Positions 17,952 through 27,060 of a stretch of 64,000 bases of DNA are shown in pieces. The stretch comes from Sediminibacterium sp. (GTDB taxonomy: Bacteria > Bacteroidota > Bacteroidia > Chitinophagales > Chitinophagaceae), in NCBI RefSeq assembly GCF_019264485.1, contig NZ_JAHVAA010000011.1, positions 186,001 through 250,000 on the forward strand, written 5' to 3'. Within the stretch, counting starts at the first letter, position 1. Each line of letters begins with the position of its first letter. Position numbers and translations under genes: made by a program. The notes under the pieces are model-generated. The model was not told where the DNA came from. It searched no databases and saw only the letters and a list, made by a program, of their open reading frames with translations.

Positions 17952-19019
17952 ATGGAAACAATAAAAGCTTCAGATATTTTAGATGCATTGGGGAGAATGA
18001 TTCATTTCCTGAAACAGCATTTCTTTAAAGGAATTTCAATCATTGTGCTCTGTGCTTTACTGGGTGGGGGCTATGCCCTTTTACAAAAACCAGGGTATAC
18101 CGGTGAAGTGAAATTTATACTGGACGAAAAAAGCAGCGGGATGAGTAGCGGCCTTGCAGGACTGGCTTCTCAGTTTGGGTTTGATATTGCCGGACTGGGT
18201 GGAAACTCTGGTATGCTGGCAGGTGATAATATTCTTGATATTCTTACTTCACAATCCATAGTAGAAACGGTTCTATTATCAAAAGTTGACAGTACCAAAG
18301 GGCCGGCATCTCCTACATTGGCCGACAGGTATCTTGATTTCTCCGGATTAAAAGTAAAATGGAAAAATAAAGAAACTGCCCTAGCGGGTATTTCTTTCGC
18401 AGCATTGGTGCCAGGGAAATCACATAGTATAGTACAGGACAGTGTTTTGTTTGTTTTGTATGAAAAATTAATTAAGAAACATGTTCAGGCTGATCGACTG
18501 AACAAAAAAGGATCTATTATTAAAGTAGTAACCTTATCGCCAGATCAGGTTTTCTCAAAATTATTTTCTGAACGTCTGGTTGACGAAACCCGTAAACTCT
18601 ATATTAATGTAAAAACAAGTGTGTCTTCTGCGAATGTGGCACGCTTGGAGGCTAAAGCGGATTCGCTTCAGCGGGTGATTAATATAAAATCTTACCAGTC
18701 GGCCTCACTGCAGGTATTGGATGCGAATACTGCATTTAAAACAAATACCGTTCCGGCAGAAGTATCGCAGCGCGACAGGATGGTGGCTTATGCCATTTAT
18801 ACCGAAGTGGTAAAAAACCTGGAAGCCAGCAGAATGGCGGTTGCCAACCAGACTCCGGTAATGCAGGTGCTGGATGTTTCAAAATATCCATTAAAAGATA
18901 ACAGAAAGTCTATGTTGACTTTGCTGCTGATTGGAGCTGCTGCAGGTATATTTATATTTGCAGTATTTGTTTTTATTTTCTATCCGAGACAAGGGTTAGT
19001 CTCGCCTGAGGCGAGATAG
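17952..19019 (+). CDS. Wzz-type chain-length determinant
   Basis: A 355-residue protein with two membrane helices (about 23-44 and 318-342) around a large periplasmic, partly coiled-coil domain, the layout of Wzz/PCP proteins that set polysaccharide chain length with the polymerase. No tyrosine kinase domain is attached and no separate kinase gene is seen. The last six residues (VSPEAR) and the approach to the stop codon come from a perfect palindrome (19000-19016) that looks inserted; without it the frame would end within a few codons anyway. A heptad array starts right at the stop. Confidence 0.85.
   Translation: METIKASDILDALGRMIHFLKQHFFKGISIIVLCALLGGGYALLQKPGYTGEVKFILDEKSSGMSSGLAGLASQFGFDIAGLGGNSGMLAGDNILDILTSQSIVETVLLSKVDSTKGPASPTLADRYLDFSGLKVKWKNKETALAGISFAALVPGKSHSIVQDSVLFVLYEKLIKKHVQADRLNKKGSIIKVVTLSPDQVFSKLFSERLVDETRKLYINVKTSVSSANVARLEAKADSLQRVINIKSYQSASLQVLDANTAFKTNTVPAEVSQRDRMVAYAIYTEVVKNLEASRMAVANQTPVMQVLDVSKYPLKDNRKSMLTLLLIGAAAGIFIFAVFVFIFYPRQGLVSPEAR
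19000..19016. repeat. Palindromic micro-element forming the 3' end of the Wzz-like gene
   Basis: TCTCGCC-TGA-GGCGAGA, a perfect 7-bp stem. If 19000-19015 is removed, the flanks join as GGGTTAG/ATAGCTG and continue in register with the following TTAGCTA words. As with the other micro-elements, G precedes it, G ends it and A follows. Confidence 0.7.
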
Positions 19020-19105
19020 CTGTTAGCTATTAGGTATTAGCTGAGTGAGGAATATGTAATGGTGAATTTCTTCCTGCTTCTTCCTAATAGCTATAAATAA
19101 ATAAG
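19016..19105. repeat. Heptad word array (TTAGCTA) with a short reverse partner
   Basis: The words ATAGCTG, TTAGCTA, TTAGGTA, TTAGCTG run from 19016 to 19043. A short complement (CCTAATAGCTATAA) lies at 19083-19096, so a weak hairpin can form between the Wzz-like gene and the first Wzi-like gene. Confidence 0.7.
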
Positions 19106-19107
19106 TA

Positions 19108-20745
19108 ATGACTATAAAGAAATGGTTAGTAGTGCTGGCTGGACTGATATGCGCTATCTCTGTGGGAGCGCAGACGGTGCCTGTGGGAATGGTAGGGTTT
19201 GATGACCAGTTGAAAATTTTACAGTTACAGGGTAAATTAGGGGTTGAACATTCTTTGATGGCCCGTCCTTTTTTTACCAATCGATCATTGGATACGGATA
19301 GTATTTTCAGACTGATTGATTCCAATAATATTTATCAGCCCTTCCGCAGGACTTTGGTGAACGGGAAGGGAAAATTTGAATTACTTCCTTTTCATTTCTA
19401 CAGCAAATTCAACAGCGACAGACCCTATTCCTGGAACCAGGCAGGCTTTTTACAAGCCAGGGGATTACAGACATTGTTGTCTGTGGGTGCCTATGCCTCC
19501 TATGGATGGTTTGATGTACAGCTGAAACCCGAATTGGTATATGCCGTTAATCCAGCTTTTCCTTATAACGGTTCTTATGGTGCACCGACCAGAGGTGCAT
19601 ACAAAAAAATGTTTTTTGGGCAGTCTTCTATAAGGGTTAGTAAAGCAGGACTTTCGTTTGGCTTGTCGACCGAGAATATGTGGTGGGGGCCGGGGTTGCA
19701 TAATTCATTATTGATGAGTAATAATGCACCCGGTTTTGCGCACCTGACATTGAATACGACTAAACCCATTAAAACACCTATAGGTAATTTTGAATTTCAA
19801 TTGATTGGTGGCAAACTGGTAGAAGATACTTCGGTATTGCTGGAAAATAAGAATCTGACAAGTCCCTATTATGATCCGGTTACGGAGGGAGGGAATTCAA
19901 ATAATTACGATCCTAAAAAATCATGGCGTTATTTGAGTGCAGTTACGCTTACTTATAATCCTAAATGGGTGAAAGGATTATTCCTTTCTATAAACAGGGT
20001 GGGGTATACTTATAATTTTAACCTTGATAGCAGTTATGCTGGGTTTAACTTCTTTAAGAAATATATGCCAGTATTATTTGGTGTACTCAGACAGAGTTAT
20101 CCATATGGAACACCCACCGGAAGAAAAGGGATTTCTTATAAACAAATGGCCTCTTTTTCTGCAAGGATGGTATTTCCTGAATCTCACACAGAGGTTTACA
20201 CCGAATATGGGTATGGAGATAATTTTCTAAACTTACGAGACTGGAATACAGATGCGCCACATGCAACTGCTTACGTACTTGGCATTAGAAAACTGAAAAA
20301 ATTAAACAAAGGAGCCTGGCTTGATATTTCTGCAGAAATGACGAGGATGTCGGAGTCGGTGAATTATTTATTAAGAACAGCGGGTGACTGGTATGGGTAT
20401 GAAGGTGGTTATACCAACCAGAGCAGACATATTGGTGCCGGTGTTGGCCGGGGAAATAATGTTTATACTGCCAGGCTGCAGTGGCTGAAAGGTTTTTCCA
20501 GATTAGGTGTGGTGATTCAGGGAATACATCATGGACCTACCGCAATTGTTGGAGGGTTCTCTAATTTTGGTATGCGCGATATAAAATGGAATGATTTTGC
20601 AATCGGCTTCACAGGCCAGCACCGTTTTAAAAAGATGATACTGAGTGCTGAGTTACAATCGGTAAATACCAAAAACTATGCATGGGAAAAAGGCAATAAC
20701 CGGTTTAATTTTTATGGATTTTTAACGGCTACTTATTTATGGTAA
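19108..20745 (+). CDS. Wzi-like capsule assembly outer-membrane protein (1 of 3)
   Basis: A 545-residue protein with a signal peptide (first ~22 residues, ending near SVGAQ). The diagnostic Wzi-family block is STENMWWGPGLHNSLLMSNN followed by APGFAHLTLNTTKPIKTPIG. Many alternating aromatic/hydrophobic strands and a C-terminal aromatic residue (TYLW) fit an outer-membrane beta barrel. Wzi proteins bind or organise polysaccharide at the surface. It overlaps the next, paralogous gene by 7 bp, so the two come from tandem duplication. Confidence 0.88.
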   Translation: MTIKKWLVVLAGLICAISVGAQTVPVGMVGFDDQLKILQLQGKLGVEHSLMARPFFTNRSLDTDSIFRLIDSNNIYQPFRRTLVNGKGKFELLPFHFYSKFNSDRPYSWNQAGFLQARGLQTLLSVGAYASYGWFDVQLKPELVYAVNPAFPYNGSYGAPTRGAYKKMFFGQSSIRVSKAGLSFGLSTENMWWGPGLHNSLLMSNNAPGFAHLTLNTTKPIKTPIGNFEFQLIGGKLVEDTSVLLENKNLTSPYYDPVTEGGNSNNYDPKKSWRYLSAVTLTYNPKWVKGLFLSINRVGYTYNFNLDSSYAGFNFFKKYMPVLFGVLRQSYPYGTPTGRKGISYKQMASFSARMVFPESHTEVYTEYGYGDNFLNLRDWNTDAPHATAYVLGIRKLKKLNKGAWLDISAEMTRMSESVNYLLRTAGDWYGYEGGYTNQSRHIGAGVGRGNNVYTARLQWLKGFSRLGVVIQGIHHGPTAIVGGFSNFGMRDIKWNDFAIGFTGQHRFKKMILSAELQSVNTKNYAWEKGNNRFNFYGFLTATYLW

Positions 20746-22370
20746 AATATATACGGATTTGTGCTTTGCTGATATTGAGTATGGTATTTATACCGATAAT
20801 CTATGCACAACAGGGGCTTTTGCAGCAAACACAGCTGAATGATTATTATCGCAGGCTGCAATTGGCAGGAGATACCAGTATAAAAAGTTCATTTACGTTA
20901 CAGCCATATCAACCCCGGTTTACAGAAGCATTGTTTCAGCAGAAAAAAGACAGCTTTCGGCTGCAATCAGTTATTGGGTTTACCCTTCAGCACAATTCAG
21001 CCCTGCCTTATGGGTATAATGATGAAAGTCTTTTTCCTGCCATTGGTTTTCAACAGCGTTTTACGGCGGGTGTAAACTTTGAAACAAAAGATTTTCAGCT
21101 TAAGCTTCAACCCGAATGGGTGAATGCTTCCAATACAGATGGTAAGGACCTGATTCCTCCGCCTGATAATACACTGAATAATTATTGGGGTAAATATTTT
21201 GCCATGCTGGCCAACCGCATCGATATGCCTTCTCAGTTTGGTAATCAGCAACTGAGTAAAGTGTTTGCGGGTCAGTCGGCCATACGCTACAAATTTGGTG
21301 GTTTTGCTGCGGGTGTATCTACAGAAAATATATGGTGGGGGCCGGCACGTTACAATGCACTGATCATGGGTAATAATGCCCCGGGTTTTTTGCATGCCAA
21401 CCTTACTACTACCAGACCTGTTGCTACCCCCATTGGTGTATTTGAGGCTCAGGTAATTTTTGGTAAATTAAATGCTTCGGGTATTACTCCCCCTGAATTT
21501 GATCGTATTTCTCAATTGGGCTGTCCGCAATGTTACGAACCTGCCCCGGATACAAAGACCAGGAATATAACAGGCTATGTTTTTTCTTACAGTCCAAAAG
21601 GGATGGAGAACTTTACTGTAGGTATGGCATATGCGTCTTACAAGTATGCGGATACCGGTTTGAAAGCTTCTACGCTGGGTTCTTTATTTTTCCGGTATGT
21701 GATGCCCAAAGATCATGCAGAAATTTATGCGGAATATGGCCGGTCAGACAAAATGATGAGTCCTTTTGCGATGTTTAAAGATTCTGTGCCCTATGGTTAT
21801 ACCATTGGTTTCAGAAAAATGGTACCCACACGCAAGCGCGGAGATTTTATCAGTATCTCAGCCGAATTATCACATCTTGGTTTATCAAAAGCCAAATTGA
21901 TTTTTGACCCGAACAATGTATTTGGAGGACCTAATCCGAACTCCTATAGCTGGTACACCAGTTCGAGTATTCGTCATGGTTATACCAATTTTGGCCAGGT
22001 AATGGGGGCTTCTATTGGTCCGGGCAGTAATAGCCAGACATTGAATATTGCATGGGTATCGGGAGAGAAACAGATAGGTATGCAGTTGCAAAGAGTAATG
22101 CGTAACACCGATTTTTATTATTACTACTATTTTAATGGTACCATTGGGCTGGGTAATACAGCTGCTTTCTGGGCCGATATCTCTGCTTCTTTGTATGGTC
22201 AGTGGAAGTTTAAACAATTACAGGTAGCTGGTTCAATTGACTACCTCAGTTCCATCAATTATAAATGGCTGAAACTGGATGGCGATTTTGGAAGTCCATC
22301 GTCTTTATCAGATAAAAGAAATTTTCAGATTAGGGTTTCTCTGTTGTATAGTATTGATTGGATGAAGTAA
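20739..22370 (+). CDS. Wzi-like capsule assembly outer-membrane protein (2 of 3)
   Basis: A 543-residue paralogue of the gene before it. The signal peptide ends near IYAQQ. The same family block appears as STENIWWGPARYNALIMGNN then APGFLHANLTTTRPVATPIG. A polar loop (CPQCYEPAPDTK) is special to this copy. Strand-rich sequence throughout fits a beta barrel. It probably acts beside the first copy, either as a partner or with another glycan. A micro-element and heptad gap follow. Confidence 0.88.
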   Translation: MVKYIRICALLILSMVFIPIIYAQQGLLQQTQLNDYYRRLQLAGDTSIKSSFTLQPYQPRFTEALFQQKKDSFRLQSVIGFTLQHNSALPYGYNDESLFPAIGFQQRFTAGVNFETKDFQLKLQPEWVNASNTDGKDLIPPPDNTLNNYWGKYFAMLANRIDMPSQFGNQQLSKVFAGQSAIRYKFGGFAAGVSTENIWWGPARYNALIMGNNAPGFLHANLTTTRPVATPIGVFEAQVIFGKLNASGITPPEFDRISQLGCPQCYEPAPDTKTRNITGYVFSYSPKGMENFTVGMAYASYKYADTGLKASTLGSLFFRYVMPKDHAEIYAEYGRSDKMMSPFAMFKDSVPYGYTIGFRKMVPTRKRGDFISISAELSHLGLSKAKLIFDPNNVFGGPNPNSYSWYTSSSIRHGYTNFGQVMGASIGPGSNSQTLNIAWVSGEKQIGMQLQRVMRNTDFYYYYYFNGTIGLGNTAAFWADISASLYGQWKFKQLQVAGSIDYLSSINYKWLKLDGDFGSPSSLSDKRNFQIRVSLLYSIDWMK

Positions 22371-22594
22371 AAGGGAATGAATATCAAATATCCAATATCG
22401 TCCAAAGGACCCCTTCGGGGAATGTCCAACTTCAAAATTCCCGAAAGGATCTTTTTGATGTAGGATGTCTGATCTCAGTCCGAAGGCTCATAGAACTCCT
22501 CTGGAGACCCCCTCGGGGAATATCGAATAATCAACTTCGATATTAATTATTCATTATTCGACATTCTACCGTTCTTCCCCTCTTGCTACTTTTT
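22371..22594. repeat. Gap with AATATCN heptads interrupted by micro-elements
   Basis: The words AATATCA, AATATCC, AATATCG (ending at 22400) are interrupted by TCC-AAA-GGA + CCCC-TTC-GGGG (22401-22420) and resume as AATGTCC, AACTTCA. A compound of two more micro-elements lies near 22479-22517. No gene. TACTTTTT at 22587-22594 abuts the next start and may be a weak -7 box. Confidence 0.75.
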
Positions 22595-23449
22595 ATGGAA
22601 AATCCGATTACAGTTCTTTTGCTCAGGGCCTATGGAGACTTTATTATTGCGGTTCACCTGGCCTCGAAGAATACCCTTAGCGCTGCTATTACACTGGTAG
22701 CTTCTAAGCATTTAGAACCCTTATACCTTGCCATTTCTCCCTCTCTTCCCCCCAATGTTAGCATCAGATTTTTCGATTTTGGCATCCGCCATAATTTAAT
22801 GGGTTGTTTTACCGATCGCTATCTTTTCCATCCACAGTCCTTCCGGGAAATATATCGTTTGCGAAATTTTATTCGTCATCATCCGGTTGCCGAACCTTAT
22901 TATTTGGAACAGCAGAAAAGAAGTCTGCTTCTTGGCTTGATCACTGGTCATTCATTCAGGCATATTATTTCTGCTCAGCATGTATACCGTGGATATGCAG
23001 ATTTTTTTTCGGCATCACTGGATGCCCTTGAAAATATTTCACTTGACCTGAATCAACAGGGATTGAAAGTACTGGTTTTACCTGATGCCCGTCAGGCGAA
23101 GAGAAAGATCAGTGATGATATTATTGATAAAGTAAAAACTGCTTTTCAAAAAAATGAATCCATTATCAACGTCGCCCTATTTGGAAAGACAGGTAATAAG
23201 CTAAATGGTGATACCATCGTTTACAAGGATTTTTCTGCATTGATACAACTGATCAGGGAATCGGACCTGGTAATAGGCGGAGACAGTATGCCGATACATA
23301 TTGCACAGTTAATGGGGAAGCCTCATTATATCTTATACCCTGCTTATGTAAAAGACCAGTTTTTTACACCATTTAGCCTGAAGCACAAATCTTATTTTAC
23401 ATTTGAAGCCATAAGAGCAAGAAAATCTTTTTTTCCAGATGAAGCATGA
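22595..23449 (+). CDS. GT9/heptosyltransferase-like glycosyltransferase
   Basis: About 284 residues. I chose the ATG at 22595 over an upstream TTG because it places VLLLRAYGDFIIAVHLASK, the N-terminal acceptor-side motif of GT9-type enzymes (usually R-x-G-D), close to the start. The C-terminal donor-binding motif is LVIGGDSMPIHIAQLMGKP, like the GGDT/SGPxHxAxxxG of heptosyltransferases. Overall similarity to GT9 is distant. It overlaps the GT25 gene by 11 bp. Donor unknown; it may add a sugar to LPS core or to the exported glycan. Confidence 0.65.
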   Translation: MENPITVLLLRAYGDFIIAVHLASKNTLSAAITLVASKHLEPLYLAISPSLPPNVSIRFFDFGIRHNLMGCFTDRYLFHPQSFREIYRLRNFIRHHPVAEPYYLEQQKRSLLLGLITGHSFRHIISAQHVYRGYADFFSASLDALENISLDLNQQGLKVLVLPDARQAKRKISDDIIDKVKTAFQKNESIINVALFGKTGNKLNGDTIVYKDFSALIQLIRESDLVIGGDSMPIHIAQLMGKPHYILYPAYVKDQFFTPFSLKHKSYFTFEAIRARKSFFPDEA

Positions 23450-24161
23450 TATACCGGGCTATATTATAGGATCGATACATGAAGCTGACAGAGTGGAAAA
23501 TATTAATACACTCAAAAGACAAATGCCTTCTTTGCAATACGAGGAAGCGGTATATCCAGATTATGTGAAAGTTCCTTTTCTGAATCAGCTCAGACAACTA
23601 TCGCTTCGTCGAACAGGACATCAGTTAAGCAATGGAGAACTTGGATGTTTATTAAGCCATAGAAAAGTATGGAGGAAAATTATAGCATCCGATCGTCCTG
23701 CAGAGAGTATGTTTTTAGTATTGGAATCAGACAGCAGTTTTACAGCAATAGAGGTACTCAAAGATCAGTTTAATCTGATGGGGCAAGCGTTTGATCTTTT
23801 CTTTTGGGGCGCCTGGGAGGGACATATGAAACTATTCAGAAGCACACACAAAAGACTTGCAACCCGTTTTATATTTGGTACCCCTTATATTAAAACCGTG
23901 TATTGTACTTATGGATATTCACTAAATAAAAAAGCAGCAGCCTATTTATTGCAAAAAACAAAAAAAGCAGCCTATCCTGTAGATCAGTTTAAACAGTTCG
24001 TAGATGAAAATGAATTAAAAATAGGAGGGGTGAATCCGGAACTGGTGACTACTGTGGGAAGGAAAAAAAGTTATATCCAGACAAACAGGAATAGTGTAAA
24101 AGAGTTTTTTGTTTGGTTGGTATTGGATATAAGGAATAGCATTGTATGCTATTTTAAATAG
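23439..24161 (+). CDS. Glycosyltransferase family 25 (LPS-type) protein
   Basis: A 240-residue protein. IIGSIHEADRVENINTLKRQ near the N-terminus, LSNGELGCLLSHRKVWRKI, the acidic FLVLESDSSF (in place of the usual ExD) and YGYSLNKKAAAYLLQ are family-25 blocks in order. GT25 enzymes often transfer galactose to lipooligosaccharide. It overlaps the GT9-like gene, so the two are translated together. A long repeat gap follows. Confidence 0.8.
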   Translation: MKHDIPGYIIGSIHEADRVENINTLKRQMPSLQYEEAVYPDYVKVPFLNQLRQLSLRRTGHQLSNGELGCLLSHRKVWRKIIASDRPAESMFLVLESDSSFTAIEVLKDQFNLMGQAFDLFFWGAWEGHMKLFRSTHKRLATRFIFGTPYIKTVYCTYGYSLNKKAAAYLLQKTKKAAYPVDQFKQFVDENELKIGGVNPELVTTVGRKKSYIQTNRNSVKEFFVWLVLDIRNSIVCYFK

Positions 24162-24210
24162 GATGGCTGCTGGTGAAGCTTTTCGAAATAAGATTTATTA
24201 GTAGTTGCTA

Positions 24211-24520
24211 ACCCTCTGTTTACTTTTTTGTCTTGACACCCTCCAGAGGCGGACTATCAAAAAAGTAACCTGCCTGACGGCAGACAGGCAAAAAAAGTCT
24301 CCAAAGGAGTCCTTCGGACAAGGCTTCAGAAAAAAAGCTAAAATTCATTGCATTGCGCTACAATGTATGTCCAAAGGACTCCTCTGGAGAAGTCTAAAGC
24401 CAAGCTTTTTTTCATTAATTATGCGAAGCTGTGCTTCAGCATGAAGATAGAACCGGGCATCATACATTGCTTAACGCTCCATTCCATGAATTTCTTAACG
24501 CTTTTTTTCTGAGGCCGGGG
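24211..24520. repeat. Fold-back intergenic element, copy 3 of 3, carrying four insertions
   Basis: Against copy 2 it has clean insertions at 24240-24258 (CCTC-CA-GAGG core), 24270-24289 (CTGCC...GGCAG core), 24300-24319 (TCC-AAA-GGA + GTCC-TTC-GGAC) and 24370-24389 (TCC-AAA-GGA + CTCC-TCT-GGAG). Each is 19-20 bp, each ends in the same base that precedes it, and each is followed by A. Outside them the sequence follows copies 1 and 2. Confidence 0.8.
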
Positions 24521-24678
24521 AAGAGAGCGAATAATATCCGAAAGACCCCTTCCAGGGAATATCGTCCAAAGGATACCTTCGGGAAATGTCCAATATCTAA
24601 TATCCAACTTCCCCAAAGGGGTCCTTCGGATATTATTCTTCTGTTCTTCGGTTTCTCCCCTTTCTCTTCGGGGAAAGT

Positions 24679-24686
24679 TAATTTTG
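24679..24686 (+). promoter_or_regulatory. -7 box (TAATTTTG) for the methyltransferase gene
   Basis: Perfect match to TAnnTTTG, 33 bp before the ATG at 24720, in the only part of the gap free of repeats. Confidence 0.5.
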
Positions 24687-24719
24687 CGGGCTTAGTTATT
24701 TCGATTTAATCTTGTGTTC

Positions 24720-25649
24720 ATGATGGGTTGTTCAATATGTAGGTCTACAGATCAGACGCTGTTGTTTGAGAAAACATTAGAATGTACTGAATGGCATTTA
24801 AACGGGGTGCCGTATAATTATAGGCGTTGTAATAAATGTTTGTTTATTCAGTCGGACCCTATTCCTGGTGAAAATGAGCTTGCAGATTACTACCAGGAGC
24901 AATATGCTTATGACTGGTTTCAAAAGAATATCTTCTATAAAAAATTACAGGCAAAACACCGGGCGTTCAAAATAAGAAAGTATTTAAAGGGCCGTACAAG
25001 GGTACTCGATTTTGGTTGCGGACATGGTTATTTTGTGCAGGAGCTGGCTCAAAAACATTTTCATAGTTTCGGTTTTGATATTGGGTCTGATAAAATTAAA
25101 CAGCATAATAACGGTAAGATCACCAACAGACCTCAGCTCTCTGAATATGATGAGAGGGGCTTTGATATAATCACCTTATGGCATGTGCTGGAACATATGA
25201 GAGACCAGAGTGCGATACTGGATGACCTGAAACAACGATTAAATCCGGGCGGTAAACTCATAATCGCGGTGCCTAATACAAATAGTCTGGCATTTAAACT
25301 GGTGGGTCAGAAATGGGGCTGGTTGCAACAGCCCTATGTACATATTAACCACTATAACAGCAATAATCTGCGTTTATTATTGGAGCAGCATGGGTTTACC
25401 ATAAGTGCCATTACAACTACCGATACCTGGGATCAAAATATATACGATCTGCTGATCAGTTACCTGTTTTATAAAAATAAATCCAGAAATACCGTTAGGC
25501 AGTTTGGCAATGGGGCAGGTGGAGGTATTTTTTTCCGGATGAATCAACTAATAAGGCTTTTATTTACGCCTCTTTCTTATTTTGTTTCTTTTATGAGAAG
25601 AAGTAAGATGGAGGGGAATGAATTAATGATTGTAGCGGAGGAGCGGTAA
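24720..25649 (+). CDS. SAM-dependent methyltransferase with N-terminal cysteine pairs
   Basis: About 309 residues from the ATG at 24720; a GTG six bases earlier is the alternative. The N-terminus has CSICRS and RRCNKC pairs, like the zinc-ribbon-type start of sugar C-methyltransferases. The SAM motif is VLDFGCGHGYFVQEL (near 95-110) and the post-motif LWHVLEHMRDQSAILDDL. A hydrophobic stretch near the C-terminus (LLFTPLSYFVSFM) may touch the membrane. It lies between the GT25 and flippase genes and probably modifies a sugar of the glycan. Confidence 0.82.
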   Translation: MMGCSICRSTDQTLLFEKTLECTEWHLNGVPYNYRRCNKCLFIQSDPIPGENELADYYQEQYAYDWFQKNIFYKKLQAKHRAFKIRKYLKGRTRVLDFGCGHGYFVQELAQKHFHSFGFDIGSDKIKQHNNGKITNRPQLSEYDERGFDIITLWHVLEHMRDQSAILDDLKQRLNPGGKLIIAVPNTNSLAFKLVGQKWGWLQQPYVHINHYNSNNLRLLLEQHGFTISAITTTDTWDQNIYDLLISYLFYKNKSRNTVRQFGNGAGGGIFFRMNQLIRLLFTPLSYFVSFMRRSKMEGNELMIVAEER

Positions 25650-25761
25650 GATATTCCCCGAAGGATCCCCTTCGGGAAATATCCAATATCGTCCAAAGGA
25701 CCCTTCGGGAATATCCAATTTCGAAGTTGGATATTCGATATTTTCTCTGCTCAGTTTAAAT
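25650..25761. repeat. Micro-elements in AATATCN heptads
   Basis: Two palindromic units (near 25657-25676 and at 25692-25709, TCC-AAA-GGA + CCC-TTC-GGG) interrupt the words AATATCC and AATATCG. The second obeys the G/element...G/AA junction rule. Confidence 0.7.
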
Positions 25762-27039
25762 ATGCGTATGAAATTTTTCAGGGTACAGGTGTCGAGGCAG
25801 TATTGGGCTAATCTAATCACTACATTTCTTTCACAGGCCTGTAGTGCCGCAATGATTATTGTGCTTACCCCTGTATTGCAGGAAAATTTCAGTGTGGAAG
25901 AATTCAGTAATTATGGTGTATTACTCAATATTATTCTCTTTACTTCGGCCTTTGATTTTGGACTGAATTTAGGGTTGATGCGCCGGTTGATACATGAACG
26001 TACCAAAGCATCGGTTTTAATAAGCACTTCTTTCTTTTTTTTTCTCCTATTATTTCTTATTGCCTTTCCCGTATTCCTCTATCTCTATTATAAAAATATG
26101 CTGCACATCAGCAGTGGTTTTTTCCTGAATGCTTTGCTTACTTCTTTGCTGGTATTACAAACAATTATAGCTGCATTGTTTGATGTGATATTACAATCTG
26201 CCAATAAAATATTTATAGGAAAACTGATAAGAATTGGTAAAACAGTTGTTGAGTTTGTTGTATTGTTCTTTTGCAGTGAAAAAGGATCTGCCACTCTTTT
26301 GTTAGTAGCCAGTGGTATGGTGAATGTATTTTTTATCGGAACGCTGGTCTTTTTCTCAAAAAAAGAGGCAGTATATTCCATTTCAATAAAGCGGTTTAGC
26401 TGGGTTGCTTTAATTGAACATGCCAGGTATAGTTTCTGGTATTTTTTGAATTCGATAAGCGTAGTATTTGTTTTTAATTCGCAAATTATTATGCTAAATG
26501 CGGTGACCACAAAAGCAGAGGTAGCCAGTTATATCCTTGTTTCCCGTTTTTTGGATGTGGTAAGATTGGGTGCCACAAATTTTACCCAGGTTCTTTTTCC
26601 TTCACTGGCTTCATTGGAAGCAAAAGGGGAGTGGGCGCATCTGCGGGTTAATTATTTTGCCATTTTAAAAAGAGTGGTTGTGTTTTCTATATTGATACTC
26701 CTTGTATTACTGACCATTGGTAAATATGTTTTTGTATGGTGGAGCGGACAGGCGGGTGAGGATATACTGAACCTGTACTATATAGCTTCTGTGTTTACCA
26801 TTTTAATTATCATTGATAATGTTTCTGCTGTTTTTCTACACGCATTCCGCCTGAATAAAGTACAAACCCTTTTGTCGATAGGTCAGGGTTTGATTGCATT
26901 GCTGATTGGTTATTTCCTCCTGCAACAATACGGTCTGGCTGCTATGGCCATTGGATCTGTAATTGCACTTGTTGCCACAAACTTCATCTATAACCCGGTG
27001 TTTTTGATATCGCAGTTCAGGAAGAGGACGGAGCGGTAG
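25762..27039 (+). CDS. Wzx-type polysaccharide flippase (MOP superfamily)
   Basis: A 425-residue membrane protein with about twelve hydrophobic helices, of the usual Wzx length. The N-terminal part (ANLITTFLSQACSAAMIIVL, then FDFGLNLGLMRRL) matches the polysaccharide-transport branch of the MOP exporters. It should flip the undecaprenyl-linked repeat unit to the periplasm, where the polymerase at 29150 and the Wzz-like protein act. The stop is followed by an inverted pair of micro-elements before the convergent DUF707 gene. Confidence 0.85.
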   Translation: MRMKFFRVQVSRQYWANLITTFLSQACSAAMIIVLTPVLQENFSVEEFSNYGVLLNIILFTSAFDFGLNLGLMRRLIHERTKASVLISTSFFFFLLLFLIAFPVFLYLYYKNMLHISSGFFLNALLTSLLVLQTIIAALFDVILQSANKIFIGKLIRIGKTVVEFVVLFFCSEKGSATLLLVASGMVNVFFIGTLVFFSKKEAVYSISIKRFSWVALIEHARYSFWYFLNSISVVFVFNSQIIMLNAVTTKAEVASYILVSRFLDVVRLGATNFTQVLFPSLASLEAKGEWAHLRVNYFAILKRVVVFSILILLVLLTIGKYVFVWWSGQAGEDILNLYYIASVFTILIIIDNVSAVFLHAFRLNKVQTLLSIGQGLIALLIGYFLLQQYGLAAMAIGSVIALVATNFIYNPVFLISQFRKRTER

Positions 27040-27060
27040 AATAATGAATATCGAATAATG

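Larger units (their letters stand above)
24162..24719. repeat. 558-bp gap with fold-back element copy 3 and micro-elements
   Basis: No gene. It holds fold-back copy 3 (24211-24520) and a run of AATATCC/AATGTCC words with micro-elements (24530-24640). TAATTTTG at 24679-24686 is a full match to the Bacteroidota -7 box and probably drives the methyltransferase gene that starts at 24720; a weak TTTC lies about 24 bp upstream of it. Confidence 0.75.

Noticed and set aside
24205..24709. Open frames of 65-92 codons in the gap before the methyltransferase gene
   Set aside because: They lie inside the fold-back element and micro-elements; the same element elsewhere does not keep the frames.
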